A stretch of 64,000 nt of DNA from UBA1764 sp045616685 (GCA_045616685.1 JAZLHF010000004.1:1-64000); one strand, 5' to 3'. Positions 34,260 through 42,972 are shown, counted from the first letter of the stretch. The notes: generated from the sequence alone by a model not told the origin. Translations and numbers: made by a program.

Positions 34260-35153
34260 TTAGTTATCCCTCTCAAATTTCTTAAATACCATAGGATAAA
34301 TACCAAGTGTTACGAAACATCCCACAGCATATCTAAATACTCTAACTATATGTCCTTCACCTAAAACAAATTTAAACCCCTGAGCAAGGCCTAAAAATAT
34401 TCCAAGTCCAATTAAAGATCTAACAATCACTCTAACAACTTTCTTTGTTGGCTTGAAGTTGACATATTTTCTTTCAACCATGAAGCCAAAGCATGCGCCT
34501 AGCATTAGGCCAAAGCCTGTATAAAAATCATCTGACTGACAATAGAATAATCCAGGAATTCCTGTTGCGAGAATAATAAATCTTACAATGTCTTCGTTCT
34601 TAATTTTGTTATATAAGAATGGCATAAGAAGAAGCACAATTAAACCTACGCCCCATCCTGCCAACACATCTGTTGGATAATGTGCGCCAACACAAAACCT
34701 TGAAACGCCAATTGCAATTGGGATGATTACCCCCAGCACTTTGGCCCATTTCTTCCCAATGGCTTTGCCAAGCATCGGATATGCTGCTGCAGAACATGCG
34801 GAATGTGCACTTGGGAACGAATATCCCTGAGCCATCATATCCCATGTATCCTCACTCGGATACGGAGCCAGTAAAATCTTCACATCATCATGAACGAAAT
34901 AAGGTCTTACTCTAAAGGCTATGTTCTTAAGCATTGGAATCCACACCAACGCTGACATAAGATTAAAGCAAATCTTTTTTCCGACTTCTTTATTTGCCGA
35001 AAAATAAAGAATCATTACTATTGCAACTAATGGATATTCCTGGCCAAGCAACGACAAAAATTGGGATACTAAAATCCCAAAGCTTCCGAAGTGAGCTTGA
35101 ATTGCTTTAATTAATGTTAATTCCCATTCGAAGTAAAATACATTTGCTGTCAT
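34260..35153 (-). CDS. PAP2-family membrane phosphatase
   Basis: A 297-residue polytopic protein. The three PAP2 motifs are present: a KxxxxxxRP-like segment (FRVRPYFV), SFPSAHSACSAA with the PSGH-like SAH, and SRFCVGAHYPTDVLAGW. Such enzymes remove phosphate from phosphatidic acid or polyprenyl pyrophosphate. Its start overlaps the glycosyltransferase stop by four bases (ATGA). A polyprenyl-phosphate glycosyltransferase next to a PAP2 phosphatase suggests a shared lipid carrier. Confidence 0.88.
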   Translation of the reverse strand: MTANVFYFEWELTLIKAIQAHFGSFGILVSQFLSLLGQEYPLVAIVMILYFSANKEVGKKICFNLMSALVWIPMLKNIAFRVRPYFVHDDVKILLAPYPSEDTWDMMAQGYSFPSAHSACSAAAYPMLGKAIGKKWAKVLGVIIPIAIGVSRFCVGAHYPTDVLAGWGVGLIVLLLMPFLYNKIKNEDIVRFIILATGIPGLFYCQSDDFYTGFGLMLGACFGFMVERKYVNFKPTKKVVRVIVRSLIGLGIFLGLAQGFKFVLGEGHIVRVFRYAVGCFVTLGIYPMVFKKFERDN

Positions 35154-36259
35154 TCTTTAAACACCCATTCTCTTTGAAGTGTGTAGCTTGCAATGAATAA
35201 GCATGTGTCAACGATAAGTTTAATTACCGTTCTAGCAAAACCTGTTGATCCAAAGATTAAGCTGATTATTGATACACATATTGTTGACGCTGCTAAAACG
35301 CAAAGCGCGGCAGCATAATATTTAACAATAGTCATCCTTGCATTAGGCCTATCCTTAAATACCGCATGTTTGTTATACATGTAATTAAACAGTGATGAAC
35401 CGATACGTGCAAAAAAACCGGCCCCAAACACAGAAGCTATAATCGTAAGAAACTCTGCATTATTTGAATTCTCAAAAAATTTAGTAATAAGCCAGGTAAA
35501 TAATGTAAAGAGTCCCAAGTCAATGACCGTTGAGAGCAATGACCCACACATAAACTTTAAAAGTCTTGGGCCACCATATTTTAGCAACGGCTTATATATC
35601 TTTACCGAATCTTCAAAAACTCTGAAGTGCGATCCGTCGTTACTATCCTCTTCATAAACAGTTTTAATAGGAATTTCGCTAAATGCAATATTCTTATCTT
35701 TCATGTAAATAAGTACATTGGTTTCGTATTCAAATCTTGTTCCTTCTACATTTACATATTCGCTAAGATATCTGGTAGGGATGGCTCTAAGGCCTGTCTG
35801 TGTATCAGATAATTTGATACCACAAAGGAAGTTATATGCAAAGATACTTATAGTGTTTCCAGTCTTGTTACGTTTTGGAACGCTTGGGTCCTTAAAGTTC
35901 CTGCATCCTAATACATTTTCATTTCTTTCGAGCATTGCCTTAGCAACGGTGAGGCAATCTTCAGGAAGATGTTGCCCGTCGCCATCAGCTGTTAAGACTC
36001 CGGCAGCGTTTGGATAATTATCAATCACATACTGAAATCCATATTTTAATGCATAACCCTTGCCATGATTCTCTTCATAGCCAATTACTTTTACCTCTGG
36101 AAGAACACTTAATTCTTCAAAAGGCCATATATTTTCTTTTTCAGAACCATCATTGACCAATAAAATGTTAGAAAAGCCGACAGAAATCATCCCTTTGACG
36201 GTTCTGACCAGCTTTTCATTAGGATCGAGCGATGGTATTAAGATTACAATGTTGTCCAT
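35150..36259 (-). CDS. GT2 glycosyltransferase fused to a GtrA-like membrane domain
   Basis: A 369-residue fusion. Residues 1 to about 225 are a GT-A glycosyltransferase of the dolichol-phosphate-mannose-synthase type, with NDGSE, the metal-binding DGDGQH, and SDTQTGLRAIP. Residues about 230-369 are a four-helix GtrA-like domain (KFMCGSLLSTVIDLGLFTLF, ending QREWVFKE). It probably puts a sugar on undecaprenyl phosphate and helps move it across the membrane. Its target polymer is unknown. It starts 2 bases after pncB. Confidence 0.9.
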   Translation of the reverse strand: MDNIVILIPSLDPNEKLVRTVKGMISVGFSNILLVNDGSEKENIWPFEELSVLPEVKVIGYEENHGKGYALKYGFQYVIDNYPNAAGVLTADGDGQHLPEDCLTVAKAMLERNENVLGCRNFKDPSVPKRNKTGNTISIFAYNFLCGIKLSDTQTGLRAIPTRYLSEYVNVEGTRFEYETNVLIYMKDKNIAFSEIPIKTVYEEDSNDGSHFRVFEDSVKIYKPLLKYGGPRLLKFMCGSLLSTVIDLGLFTLFTWLITKFFENSNNAEFLTIIASVFGAGFFARIGSSLFNYMYNKHAVFKDRPNARMTIVKYYAAALCVLAASTICVSIISLIFGSTGFARTVIKLIVDTCLFIASYTLQREWVFKE

Positions 36260-36261
36260 TT

Positions 36262-37464
36262 CTAAAGTTTTTCTTTTTCTCTATTAAGTCTAAACTCTAC
36301 AGATCTTTGCAGATATGAGAGGTAGTCATCATCCGAGCACATAGTTTTGTCAGGGCTGTCTGAAAGTTTTGCAACAGGTCTATCATTTACAAACTGAAGT
36401 TTAATAACAATATTCAGAGGCTCAGCACATGTGTCATTTGAACAGAATGTTCCAATGCCAAAGGCAACCTTTGTCTTATTCTTAAAATACTGATATAAAT
36501 CTTCTGCTGCATCAAAGTTTAAGCTATTACTGAAAAGCAATGTCTTTGTCTTTGGATCAATACCAAACTTTTCATAATGCTTAATAATTTTTTCGCCCCA
36601 CTCAAACGGATCCCCACTATCATGGCGAACACCAGAATAATTATTGGACATTGAACGATCAAAATCCAACAAAAAGAGATCTGTCGTAAGTGTATCTGAT
36701 AAGGCTGTTCCGTTATCGCCACGATACTCAGCATACCAGTCCTTCATAGCATAATAATTTGTATATGCAAGAGGGATTGAATCAATTCCCTGATACATTT
36801 GGACAAATTCGTGAGCATATGTACCAATAGGAATTAAATTGTATTTCTTTGCTAAATAAACACATGATGTACCGATGCAATTCTTAGTTTCTGTTGCAAG
36901 TCTTCTAACAACTTCATCTTCCCATTCTCTTGAGAGTCTACGACGACAACCAAACTCAGCAAAATTAAATGTGTATTTGCCATTGTTGAAGTCTTTAATT
37001 TTTTGATTAAGTCTTGCTTCAGCAGATTTCTTAAGTTCTTCATAGTCATACTTCATACGGAAGTAAACTTCGTTTACAATTTCAAGAACATAGATTTCAA
37101 ACTGCATACAAGAGAAAAGCGGACCATGAATCACAATCTTTAGCTCGCCAGAATCAAGAAGTTCGATATCAATATAATCTCGCATTGGATGCCAGAGCCT
37201 TAAAAACTCTACATAGTCTTCTTTGATGAAACGAATACTCTTAAGATACCCAAGCTCATCCGGAGTAAATCTTAACGAGCAAAGATGATCAATCTGCTCA
37301 TTGATTTCGTCAAGCATTTCTTGGGTAAACTTAACATTTTCGTTACGACACTTGAAATGGTACTCTCCCATTAAGTTTGTATGCTTATGAAAGATGACTT
37401 GGTTCATATTAAATTTATAAAGGTCGGTATCTAATAGTGAAATAACAATAGGATCAAATTTCAT
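36262..37464 (-). CDS. pncB: Nicotinate phosphoribosyltransferase
   Basis: PncB turns nicotinate and PRPP into nicotinate mononucleotide, the first step of the Preiss-Handler route to NAD. The opening LLDTDLYKFNMNQVIFH and the phosphate loop GVRHDSGDPFEWGEK are diagnostic. At 400 residues it resembles the shorter E. coli-type enzyme rather than the near-490-residue form common in Gram-positives. It lies between the glycosyltransferase and the adenylyltransferase gene, inside an NAD salvage run. Confidence 0.94.
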   Translation of the reverse strand: MKFDPIVISLLDTDLYKFNMNQVIFHKHTNLMGEYHFKCRNENVKFTQEMLDEINEQIDHLCSLRFTPDELGYLKSIRFIKEDYVEFLRLWHPMRDYIDIELLDSGELKIVIHGPLFSCMQFEIYVLEIVNEVYFRMKYDYEELKKSAEARLNQKIKDFNNGKYTFNFAEFGCRRRLSREWEDEVVRRLATETKNCIGTSCVYLAKKYNLIPIGTYAHEFVQMYQGIDSIPLAYTNYYAMKDWYAEYRGDNGTALSDTLTTDLFLLDFDRSMSNNYSGVRHDSGDPFEWGEKIIKHYEKFGIDPKTKTLLFSNSLNFDAAEDLYQYFKNKTKVAFGIGTFCSNDTCAEPLNIVIKLQFVNDRPVAKLSDSPDKTMCSDDDYLSYLQRSVEFRLNREKEKL

Positions 37465-37475
37465 TTCTTTACCTC

Positions 37476-38024
37476 TTATAAACTGAGCGTTTCAAGATTT
37501 CCTTGAGACTTTAATGCAAGAGCTCTTAATTCGCCATATTGTGGATAGAGTCTTGAATCAATATATTTTCGCCACTCTGATTCTTCATCATTAATTAAAT
37601 ATTGAATCATCTTTGTGGCTGAAATATCAATTGTCTTTGGGATGAAAACCTCGTCAATATGATCGCTCTCATCGAACCAACTACTTCTGCGCCCTTCTTC
37701 ACCAGAAATCATAACATCAGGGTATTTGCCTAACTGTTTTTGAACATTATCCAGCACATAGTCGCCCCACGCGCAGTTATTGCCAACACCTATATCTGGC
37801 AATGGAAAAATTTTTACCTTATCGCCAAACAAGCATTCAATTATTTCTTTTCTCTTTTCATATGTTAAAGGATTTTTTAACGTATTGCTCTCTTGAGAAG
37901 ATCCAATAAAGATTGCAACCTCATCACAAATCTCTATTGCTTTTTCTATCATTTCAACATGCCCAAGATGCAGCACTTGAAATCGCCCAACAAGCAATCC
38001 AAGAGAATATTTTTTCTTACTCAT
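37476..38024 (-). CDS. Nucleotidyltransferase, NadM/NadR-type NMN/NaMN adenylyltransferase
   Basis: A 182-residue HxGH nucleotidyltransferase. GRFQVLHLGH near residue 13 and ISATKMI near residue 145 match the NadM/NadR branch more than classical NadD, which usually begins GGTFDPIHxGH. It should add AMP to nicotinate or nicotinamide mononucleotide. It sits between nadE and pncB and shares one base with nadE (TAATG), so its pathway is clear even if the preferred mononucleotide is not. No symbol is given because the branch is not certain. Confidence 0.85.
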   Translation of the reverse strand: MSKKKYSLGLLVGRFQVLHLGHVEMIEKAIEICDEVAIFIGSSQESNTLKNPLTYEKRKEIIECLFGDKVKIFPLPDIGVGNNCAWGDYVLDNVQKQLGKYPDVMISGEEGRRSSWFDESDHIDEVFIPKTIDISATKMIQYLINDEESEWRKYIDSRLYPQYGELRALALKSQGNLETLSL

Positions 38025-38764
38025 TACTTTATCGCAGTTTCAATATTAGGATTGAACGAAGGCATAAGCTGAAGCTTGAATAGATTCGCCCTATGTCTTC
38101 TGTCAATATTAGCCTTCTTTTCGGAATCATCCATTTTACCTGTCCTGATGTAAACGTCAAGTTCTTCATAGGTGAATCCTAAATTTTCCTCATCAGTCTT
38201 TCCGCAAAGCCCATCAATTGGAACTTTATCAACAAGAACGCTTGGAAGTCCTAAAACTCTTCCAATCTGTCTCATTTCAGTTACTGTAAGATGTGAACAC
38301 GGGCTGAAGTCCCCAACAGAATCGCCATAGCGGGTTGAATAGCCCACCCAGTCTTCAGAAAGATTGCAAGTATTTGCGACTCTGCCGTTAAATGATTGTG
38401 AAACAGCATAAAGAGTTGTCATTCTAATTCTTGGAGGAAGATTAATTTTTGACTGCTCGGATAATTCAAAATCCATTGCAGACTTAATTCCATCAAGTGC
38501 ATCTTTAATATTTACAACATAATGTTTAATACCAAGATGATTAACAAGAAGCTCTGCCATATCAATGTCTGCTTGAACTCCACATGGCATAAGCACGCCG
38601 ATTACTCGATCCTTGCCAAGAGCCTCAACGCAAAGCGCAGCAACAATAGAGCTATCTTTTCCGCCAGATATTCCAACAACAGCATTGCAGTCTGGGCCAG
38701 TTGCTTCAAAGAAATTTCTAATCCACTGGACACATTCGTCCTTTACTTTAACAGCATCAAACAT
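38024..38764 (-). CDS. nadE: NAD+ synthase, ammonia-dependent
   Basis: NadE amidates nicotinate adenine dinucleotide to NAD. The P-loop SGGKDSS of the PP-loop family lies near residue 34 (VGISGGKDSSIVAAL), and NLSEDWVGYSTRYGDSVGDFSP is the second family signature. The length of 246 is that of the ammonia-dependent form, with no glutaminase domain. It is joined by single-base overlaps to the EIIC-like transporter gene above and the adenylyltransferase gene below. Confidence 0.95.
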   Translation of the reverse strand: MFDAVKVKDECVQWIRNFFEATGPDCNAVVGISGGKDSSIVAALCVEALGKDRVIGVLMPCGVQADIDMAELLVNHLGIKHYVVNIKDALDGIKSAMDFELSEQSKINLPPRIRMTTLYAVSQSFNGRVANTCNLSEDWVGYSTRYGDSVGDFSPCSHLTVTEMRQIGRVLGLPSVLVDKVPIDGLCGKTDEENLGFTYEELDVYIRTGKMDDSEKKANIDRRHRANLFKLQLMPSFNPNIETAIK

Positions 38765-39852
38765 TATAGTTTCATGTCTCCTTTTTTAACCCATCCAAGT
38801 TTTCTTGTGATGAAATCAAATAATAATGATAAAACAGCAGGAAGAACAAATGCAATTAAGATTAATGCAACCCAATCTATAGTTCCGATAGCAGTACGTG
38901 CGCCTGCTTCGATTTCGTTCATCCAACCTGTATATACGCCAATAGGACCAACCATCCCGCATGTTCCCATGCCTGATGATACCGGAGCCCCATTCATTTC
39001 AAGTCTAAATACACAAGTAGCAATTGGGCCTGTTATAGCTGATGTCAAAGTTGGGGCAATCCAAATTTTTGGATTCTTAATTATGTTGCCCATCTGAAGC
39101 ATCGATGTGCCAAGGCCTTGTGAAACAAGACCACCCCACTTATTTTCTCTAAATGAGATAACAGCAAAGCCAACCATCTGAGCACAGCACCCTGCGAGTG
39201 CAGCTCCTCCGGCAAGACCTACAAGTCCAAATACCGAGCAAATAGCTGCAGATGAAATTGGAAGTGTAAGTGCCATACCTACAAGAACTGAAACCAAAAT
39301 TCCCATAATAAATGGCCGAAGCTCCGTTGCCCACATAATAAGTGAGCCCAACTTCATTGCAATCGTGCCAAGTGGAGGCGCAATCAAAGCTGACAGTATA
39401 ACACCAACAATTATTGTTACAAGAGGTGTGACAAGAATATCGACTTTTGTTTCCTTTGATACAGCTTTCCCAACTTCTGCTGCAATGATTGCAACAAAGA
39501 GTACAGCAAGTGGACCACCTGCTCCGCCAAGTGCGTTAGCAGAAAAACCAACGGTGATAAGTGAGAATAGTACCATCGGTGGGCAATGAAGTGCATACCC
39601 GATTGCACAAGCCATTGCAGGGCCGCTCATAGCTGAAGACATAGAGCCAACCGTATACTCGACTCCGCTAACAATTGCAACTGGTGAATTAAGCCAAGCG
39701 ATTTCGAAACGCTGACCAATCGTACTAATGATAGTTCCAATTAACAGCGAGCAGAATAAACCTTGGGCCATAGCGCCTAAAGCATCGATGAAATATCTTT
39801 GAACGGATATCTCAATATCTTTTCTTTTCAAGAATGCTTTAACTTTCTCCAT
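38764..39852 (-). CDS. EIIC-like membrane transporter in the NAD cluster
   Basis: A 362-residue hydrophobic protein with about ten membrane segments, resembling the PTS_EIIC_2 group (MSGPAMACAIGYAL, NGAPVSSGMGTCGMVGPIGV). No EIIA, EIIB or HPr gene is near, so it may not be a sugar PTS component. Its single-base overlaps with nadE and the nudix gene place it firmly in the NAD salvage operon. A role in moving nicotinate or another pyridine precursor is a reasonable but untested idea. The AAGAG upstream is a weak ribosome site. Confidence 0.75.
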   Translation of the reverse strand: MEKVKAFLKRKDIEISVQRYFIDALGAMAQGLFCSLLIGTIISTIGQRFEIAWLNSPVAIVSGVEYTVGSMSSAMSGPAMACAIGYALHCPPMVLFSLITVGFSANALGGAGGPLAVLFVAIIAAEVGKAVSKETKVDILVTPLVTIIVGVILSALIAPPLGTIAMKLGSLIMWATELRPFIMGILVSVLVGMALTLPISSAAICSVFGLVGLAGGAALAGCCAQMVGFAVISFRENKWGGLVSQGLGTSMLQMGNIIKNPKIWIAPTLTSAITGPIATCVFRLEMNGAPVSSGMGTCGMVGPIGVYTGWMNEIEAGARTAIGTIDWVALILIAFVLPAVLSLLFDFITRKLGWVKKGDMKL

Positions 39853-40502
39853 TAGTCTCTTAAAACAAAATAACTCATAGCTGCATATGCATAAAGCGGA
39901 TAAAAATGTCCTTTTGTGTCGCGTCCGGATTTAATTAAAGCTTTTGCCTCATCTTTGCTAAGCAGAATAAAATCCCCAAAGAGTTCAGTCGCTTCGCAGA
40001 AGTTATGGCTTAAACTTGATAAATCATCAAGGGCTATTTCTGCAACAACAAGTCCATTGCACTCATCCGTAAACCCAGGAGTGCTAAATACCAAATCGTT
40101 TATAACATAAACATTATCAGTATCTTTTACCGTAATGCCAGTTTCTTCTTTAATTTCTCTTTTTGCAGCAGTAACCAGGGGAGCATCTGTTTCTCTGTCG
40201 CCAGGATCTAAAATTCCTGCAGGCGGGCACATCACATATTGTCCAATTGGAAACCTATATTCGTACTGAAGAAGAAGTTTTTCTTCTTCTCCCGGAAGTT
40301 TAATTATTATGTAACATGTAACAGCATCAGGGAGCATATTGTCTATATCTTCCATTGATTTTGCTGCAGTCAAATTATCCAGTCCTCTTCTGGTCGCAAT
40401 ATAATAATGTGCGCCCGGAGCGTACTGCAAATCATAGGTATTTAAGTATTTTGTTTCGGATAGCGTCTTTGCGCATTCCTTTGTTATTTTAGGCGTTTGC
40501 AT
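39852..40502 (-). CDS. Nudix hydrolase (ADP-ribose pyrophosphatase-like)
   Basis: A 216-residue Nudix enzyme. The box ends in the intact REIKEETGI catalytic segment, but between the leading GILDPGD and that segment there are about five extra residues compared with the standard spacing. Enzymes of this type cleave ADP-ribose or similar dinucleotides. As the first gene of an NAD salvage operon it may recycle ADP-ribose or act as a pyridine nucleotide hydrolase. Its ATG lies 9 bases after a TATAAT, with no ribosome-binding site. Confidence 0.85.
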   Translation of the reverse strand: MQTPKITKECAKTLSETKYLNTYDLQYAPGAHYYIATRRGLDNLTAAKSMEDIDNMLPDAVTCYIIIKLPGEEEKLLLQYEYRFPIGQYVMCPPAGILDPGDRETDAPLVTAAKREIKEETGITVKDTDNVYVINDLVFSTPGFTDECNGLVVAEIALDDLSSLSHNFCEATELFGDFILLSKDEAKALIKSGRDTKGHFYPLYAYAAMSYFVLRD

Positions 40503-40511
40503 ACTTATTTA

Positions 40512-40520
40512 ATTATACCA
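40512..40520 (-). promoter_or_regulatory. Extended -10 promoter of the 14-gene NAD/murI operon
   Basis: The minus strand reads TGGTATAAT, a full extended -10, with TATAAT at 40512-40517. Transcription would start near 40505, leaving only 2-3 bases before the nudix ATG at 40502. No good -35 is seen. All genes from 40502 to 28975 are close enough to share this transcript. Confidence 0.65.
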
Positions 40521-40531
40521 CGAAATTGCAT

Positions 40532-40562
40532 AAAAAGGGCTCTAGCCTTACGCTAGAGCCCT
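40532..40562 (-). terminator. Terminator of the uracil permease gene
   Basis: A perfect 11-bp stem (40536-40546 with 40552-40562, loop CTTAC) is followed on the minus strand by four T. It lies 30 bases beyond the permease stop. Confidence 0.9.
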
Positions 40563-40592
40563 AATTTTTAGTGTTTTTGCACATTTTGAGGA

Positions 40593-42020
40593 CTATTTGT
40601 CCATATCTACTTCTTTCATGCCTTCAACATGGCTTGAGAAGCCATCTTTAGAAGGGGTATCATCACTTGCTCCTGTAATCTTTCTTGTGATAATACCAAC
40701 AACTAATGAAGCTGCAAGAGCTGTAAGAGAAATGAGTGATCCGCCTGTTGCTGCACTATGACCGAAGTTAAAGGATAATCCACCAATACCACAAACAAGA
40801 ATTGCACTTACTACATAGAGGTTTCTATTATCTCCAAGGTCAACCTTTGAGAGAAGCTGAAGACCTGATACTGCAATAAGACCATAGAGTGCCACGCAAG
40901 CTCCACCCATTACACACTTTGGAATTGAATTAATAAGTGCAACAAATGGTGTGAAGAATGAAAGAATCATGCATCCGATAGCTGCAGTCTGAATTGTATA
41001 AGTTGAAGCGTTCCCTGTGATAGCAAGACAACCGATAGATTCACCGTATGTTGTGTTTGCGCAAGAACCGAAGAATGTACCAACGATTGATCCAATACCA
41101 TCACCAAGGAGTGTCTTATCAAGACCAGGATCTGAAATAAGATCTCTTTCAATGATGTTTCCGAGATTCTTGTGGTCACCAACGTGCTGAGCAAGTTCTA
41201 CTACAGCGATTGGAGCGTAGATAAGAATTAAGTTAATAATTGCTGTTCCGTTAAGTGGAAGATATTCGCCCTGTGTCTGGATTCCTTTGATAAGGTAGAT
41301 GCCAGGAATGCTAAAGATTGATTTTATTGAGAATGTCCCAAATGCATCGATGAATGGCTGGAAGCTTAAAATTTGAAGTGTTTCAATGCCTGTTGCTCTT
41401 CCGATAAGTGTAAGGATAAGTGAGAGGACATAGCCTGCACCAACGCCCCAAATGAATGGGAAATATCTTGTTGTCTTAGGACCTCTTACTGTTGACCATA
41501 CAATAGCAAAGAATGTTACAAGACCTACAAGAATTGTTACGAGGCTATATGTGTCTCCACCGTTTGTCTGAAGCCAACCTGTGGCTGTGCCAGAGAGTGA
41601 AAGTCCAATTAATGTTACGATTGGGCCTGCAATTACGGCAGGCATAAGTTTGTTAACCCAACCAGAACCTGATGCTTTAATAATTAAAGCGAATACTACA
41701 TAAACAAGTCCTGCGATGAGAACACCAACCATTACGCCCCAGTAACCATAGCCATAGCCAATGGAAGCTTCATATGCTCCAAGGAATGTAAATGTACTCC
41801 CAAGGAATACTGGGCTCTTCTTCTTAGTGAAGAAGATATAAACAAGTGTACCAAGGCCAGCACCGAAAAGTGCAGCTGCTGGATCTGATGGAAGCCCGTA
41901 CGCTGTCATGATGATTGGAACTAGCAGTGTAGCTGCCATAATTGCAATCATCTGCTGGAAGGCATAGAGTAAATTACCTCTCCAACCCGGTCTGTCTTCA
42001 ACATTGTAATAAAGTTTCAT
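40593..42020 (-). CDS. uraA: Uracil permease (NCS2 family)
   Basis: A 475-residue nucleobase/cation symporter with about fourteen membrane segments. The family markers are PVFLGSTFTFLGAYEA in the first half, and VVELAQHVGDHKNLGNI and CANTTYGESIGCLAITG in the second, the last being the NCS2 substrate-site region. Uracil rather than xanthine is inferred from the PyrR attenuator in its leader and from the adjacent upp gene. AAAGGAG lies before the ATG. Regulation is by UMP-bound PyrR through the 42070-42156 elements. Confidence 0.95.
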   Translation of the reverse strand: MKLYYNVEDRPGWRGNLLYAFQQMIAIMAATLLVPIIMTAYGLPSDPAAALFGAGLGTLVYIFFTKKKSPVFLGSTFTFLGAYEASIGYGYGYWGVMVGVLIAGLVYVVFALIIKASGSGWVNKLMPAVIAGPIVTLIGLSLSGTATGWLQTNGGDTYSLVTILVGLVTFFAIVWSTVRGPKTTRYFPFIWGVGAGYVLSLILTLIGRATGIETLQILSFQPFIDAFGTFSIKSIFSIPGIYLIKGIQTQGEYLPLNGTAIINLILIYAPIAVVELAQHVGDHKNLGNIIERDLISDPGLDKTLLGDGIGSIVGTFFGSCANTTYGESIGCLAITGNASTYTIQTAAIGCMILSFFTPFVALINSIPKCVMGGACVALYGLIAVSGLQLLSKVDLGDNRNLYVVSAILVCGIGGLSFNFGHSAATGGSLISLTALAASLVVGIITRKITGASDDTPSKDGFSSHVEGMKEVDMDK

Positions 42021-42069
42021 GAGAATTTCTCCTTTTAAAAATGTAGATATAAGTACTCACAAAACACAT

Positions 42070-42102
42070 AAAAATACCTTGCCATAAACTTATGGCAAGG
42101 TA
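42070..42102 (-). terminator. Attenuator terminator in the uracil permease leader
   Basis: A perfect 12-bp stem (42075-42086 with 42091-42102) followed by five T on the minus strand, 50 bases before the permease gene. Its first arm (ACCTTGCC) can instead pair with GGCAAGGT at 42133-42140, giving the antiterminator. Confidence 0.9.
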
Positions 42103-42132
42103 AAAATCTTCAATAAAAGTATTATACATACC

Positions 42133-42156
42133 ACCTTGCCAATCTCTCTGTATTGG
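42133..42156 (-). promoter_or_regulatory. PyrR-binding anti-antiterminator hairpin
   Basis: Minus-strand RNA forms CCAAT/ATTGG (42139-42156) around a loop containing CAGAGAG, the core of known PyrR binding loops. The last two G of the stem belong also to the antiterminator arm GGCAAGGT. When PyrR with UMP holds this hairpin, the terminator downstream forms and the permease gene is switched off. pyrR itself is encoded 0.8 kb away. Confidence 0.88.
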
Positions 42157-42187
42157 ATTAAAGATTCAATGTATTTTGTCACCACAT

Positions 42188-42216
42188 ATAGTACCATAAG
42201 TCGCCCTTATGGTCAA
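42188..42216 (-). promoter_or_regulatory. Promoter of the uracil permease gene with dyad in spacer
   Basis: TTGACC (42211-42216), 17 bases, TACTAT (42188-42193) on the minus strand, 13 bases after the upp stop. A perfect dyad CCATAAG-N5-CTTATGG (42194-42212) fills the spacer and touches the -35, as an operator would. It is not followed by a T-run, so it is not a upp terminator. Confidence 0.75.
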
Positions 42217-42228
42217 TATGTGCCGCTT

Positions 42229-42909
42229 TTATTTTTTAAATTGAAGCTCAGATTTTACTGGTTTATAGCTGCAAGTTCCACATACACGGTCCCCGGCGTC
42301 TCCTGCCGCTGTAAGGATATAACCTTGCTCGTTCAAAGGATCCGGAGAATATCTTGCACAGTAAATTTGAATATCTGGGTGATTCTTATATAAAAGTTCA
42401 AGGCCCTGCCTTGCAGCAAAAATGCACATTACTTTAATGCGCTTGCAACCAGCATCTTTAAGATATTGGATTGCGGCATTAGCACTTACTCCTGTTGCGA
42501 GCGCTGGGTCAACTACGATAACCTGTCCATCAACAACATCTACAGGCAATTTAAAGTAATATGTTACCGGCTGAAGTGTTTCTTCGTCTCTATAAAGTCC
42601 AACATGACCAACCTTTGCTGTTGGGAATAAGCTTCTTAATCCATCAACCATGCCAAGACCAGCTCTTAGAATTGGAACGATTGTAAAATCTTCTGCGACT
42701 ACTGGAGTAGTAATCTTCTGAAGCGGAGCCTGTATCTCAACATCCTTAAGCTGTAAATCTTTTAGTGCTTCATAACCCATAAGCATAGAAATCTCATTTA
42801 CGAGTTCACAGAATTCCTTTGATCCCGTGTTAACATCACACATATGGCTAACCTTATGCGCGATAAGAGGATGCTCCATTATTGTTACATTTTTTAAGAA
42901 ATCTTCCAT
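42229..42909 (-). CDS. upp: Uracil phosphoribosyltransferase
   Basis: Upp converts uracil and PRPP to UMP. ATG 42909 (MEDFLKNV) is chosen, with GAGGTAG upstream; a frame extending to 42996 would run through the divergent pyrR promoter. The PRPP loop VVDPALATGVSA and the uracil-binding GDAGDR near the C terminus are present, with PILRAGLGMVDG in between. The product of about 226 residues has a C-terminal extension of about 17 beyond the usual 209. It works with the permease gene downstream. Confidence 0.96.
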   Translation of the reverse strand: MEDFLKNVTIMEHPLIAHKVSHMCDVNTGSKEFCELVNEISMLMGYEALKDLQLKDVEIQAPLQKITTPVVAEDFTIVPILRAGLGMVDGLRSLFPTAKVGHVGLYRDEETLQPVTYYFKLPVDVVDGQVIVVDPALATGVSANAAIQYLKDAGCKRIKVMCIFAARQGLELLYKNHPDIQIYCARYSPDPLNEQGYILTAAGDAGDRVCGTCSYKPVKSELQFKK

Positions 42910-42936
42910 TTTGTCTACCTCGACTTTCTTAATATA

Positions 42937-42965
42937 AGTATACTTGCGAAATTGATGAAAGGCAA
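42937..42965 (-). promoter_or_regulatory. Promoter of upp
   Basis: TTGCCT (42960-42965), 17 bases, TATACT (42937-42942) on the minus strand. It overlaps the divergent pyrR promoter almost completely, so RNA polymerase can serve only one gene at a time. Confidence 0.7.
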
Positions 42966-42972
42966 TTACAAT
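42944..42972 (+). promoter_or_regulatory. Promoter of pyrR, leaderless geometry
   Basis: TTGCGA (42944-42949), 17 bases, TACAAT (42967-42972). The pyrR ATG at 42979 follows after six bases, so transcription would start at the start codon. No ribosome-binding site precedes the ATG. Confidence 0.65.

Noticed and set aside
38522..39097. 191-codon plus-strand frame
   Set aside because: Antisense across nadE and the EIIC-like gene, both well supported.
42188..42216. Terminator of upp at the CCATAAG/CTTATGG dyad
   Set aside because: No T-run follows the dyad and it coincides with the spacer of a good promoter, so an operator is the better reading.
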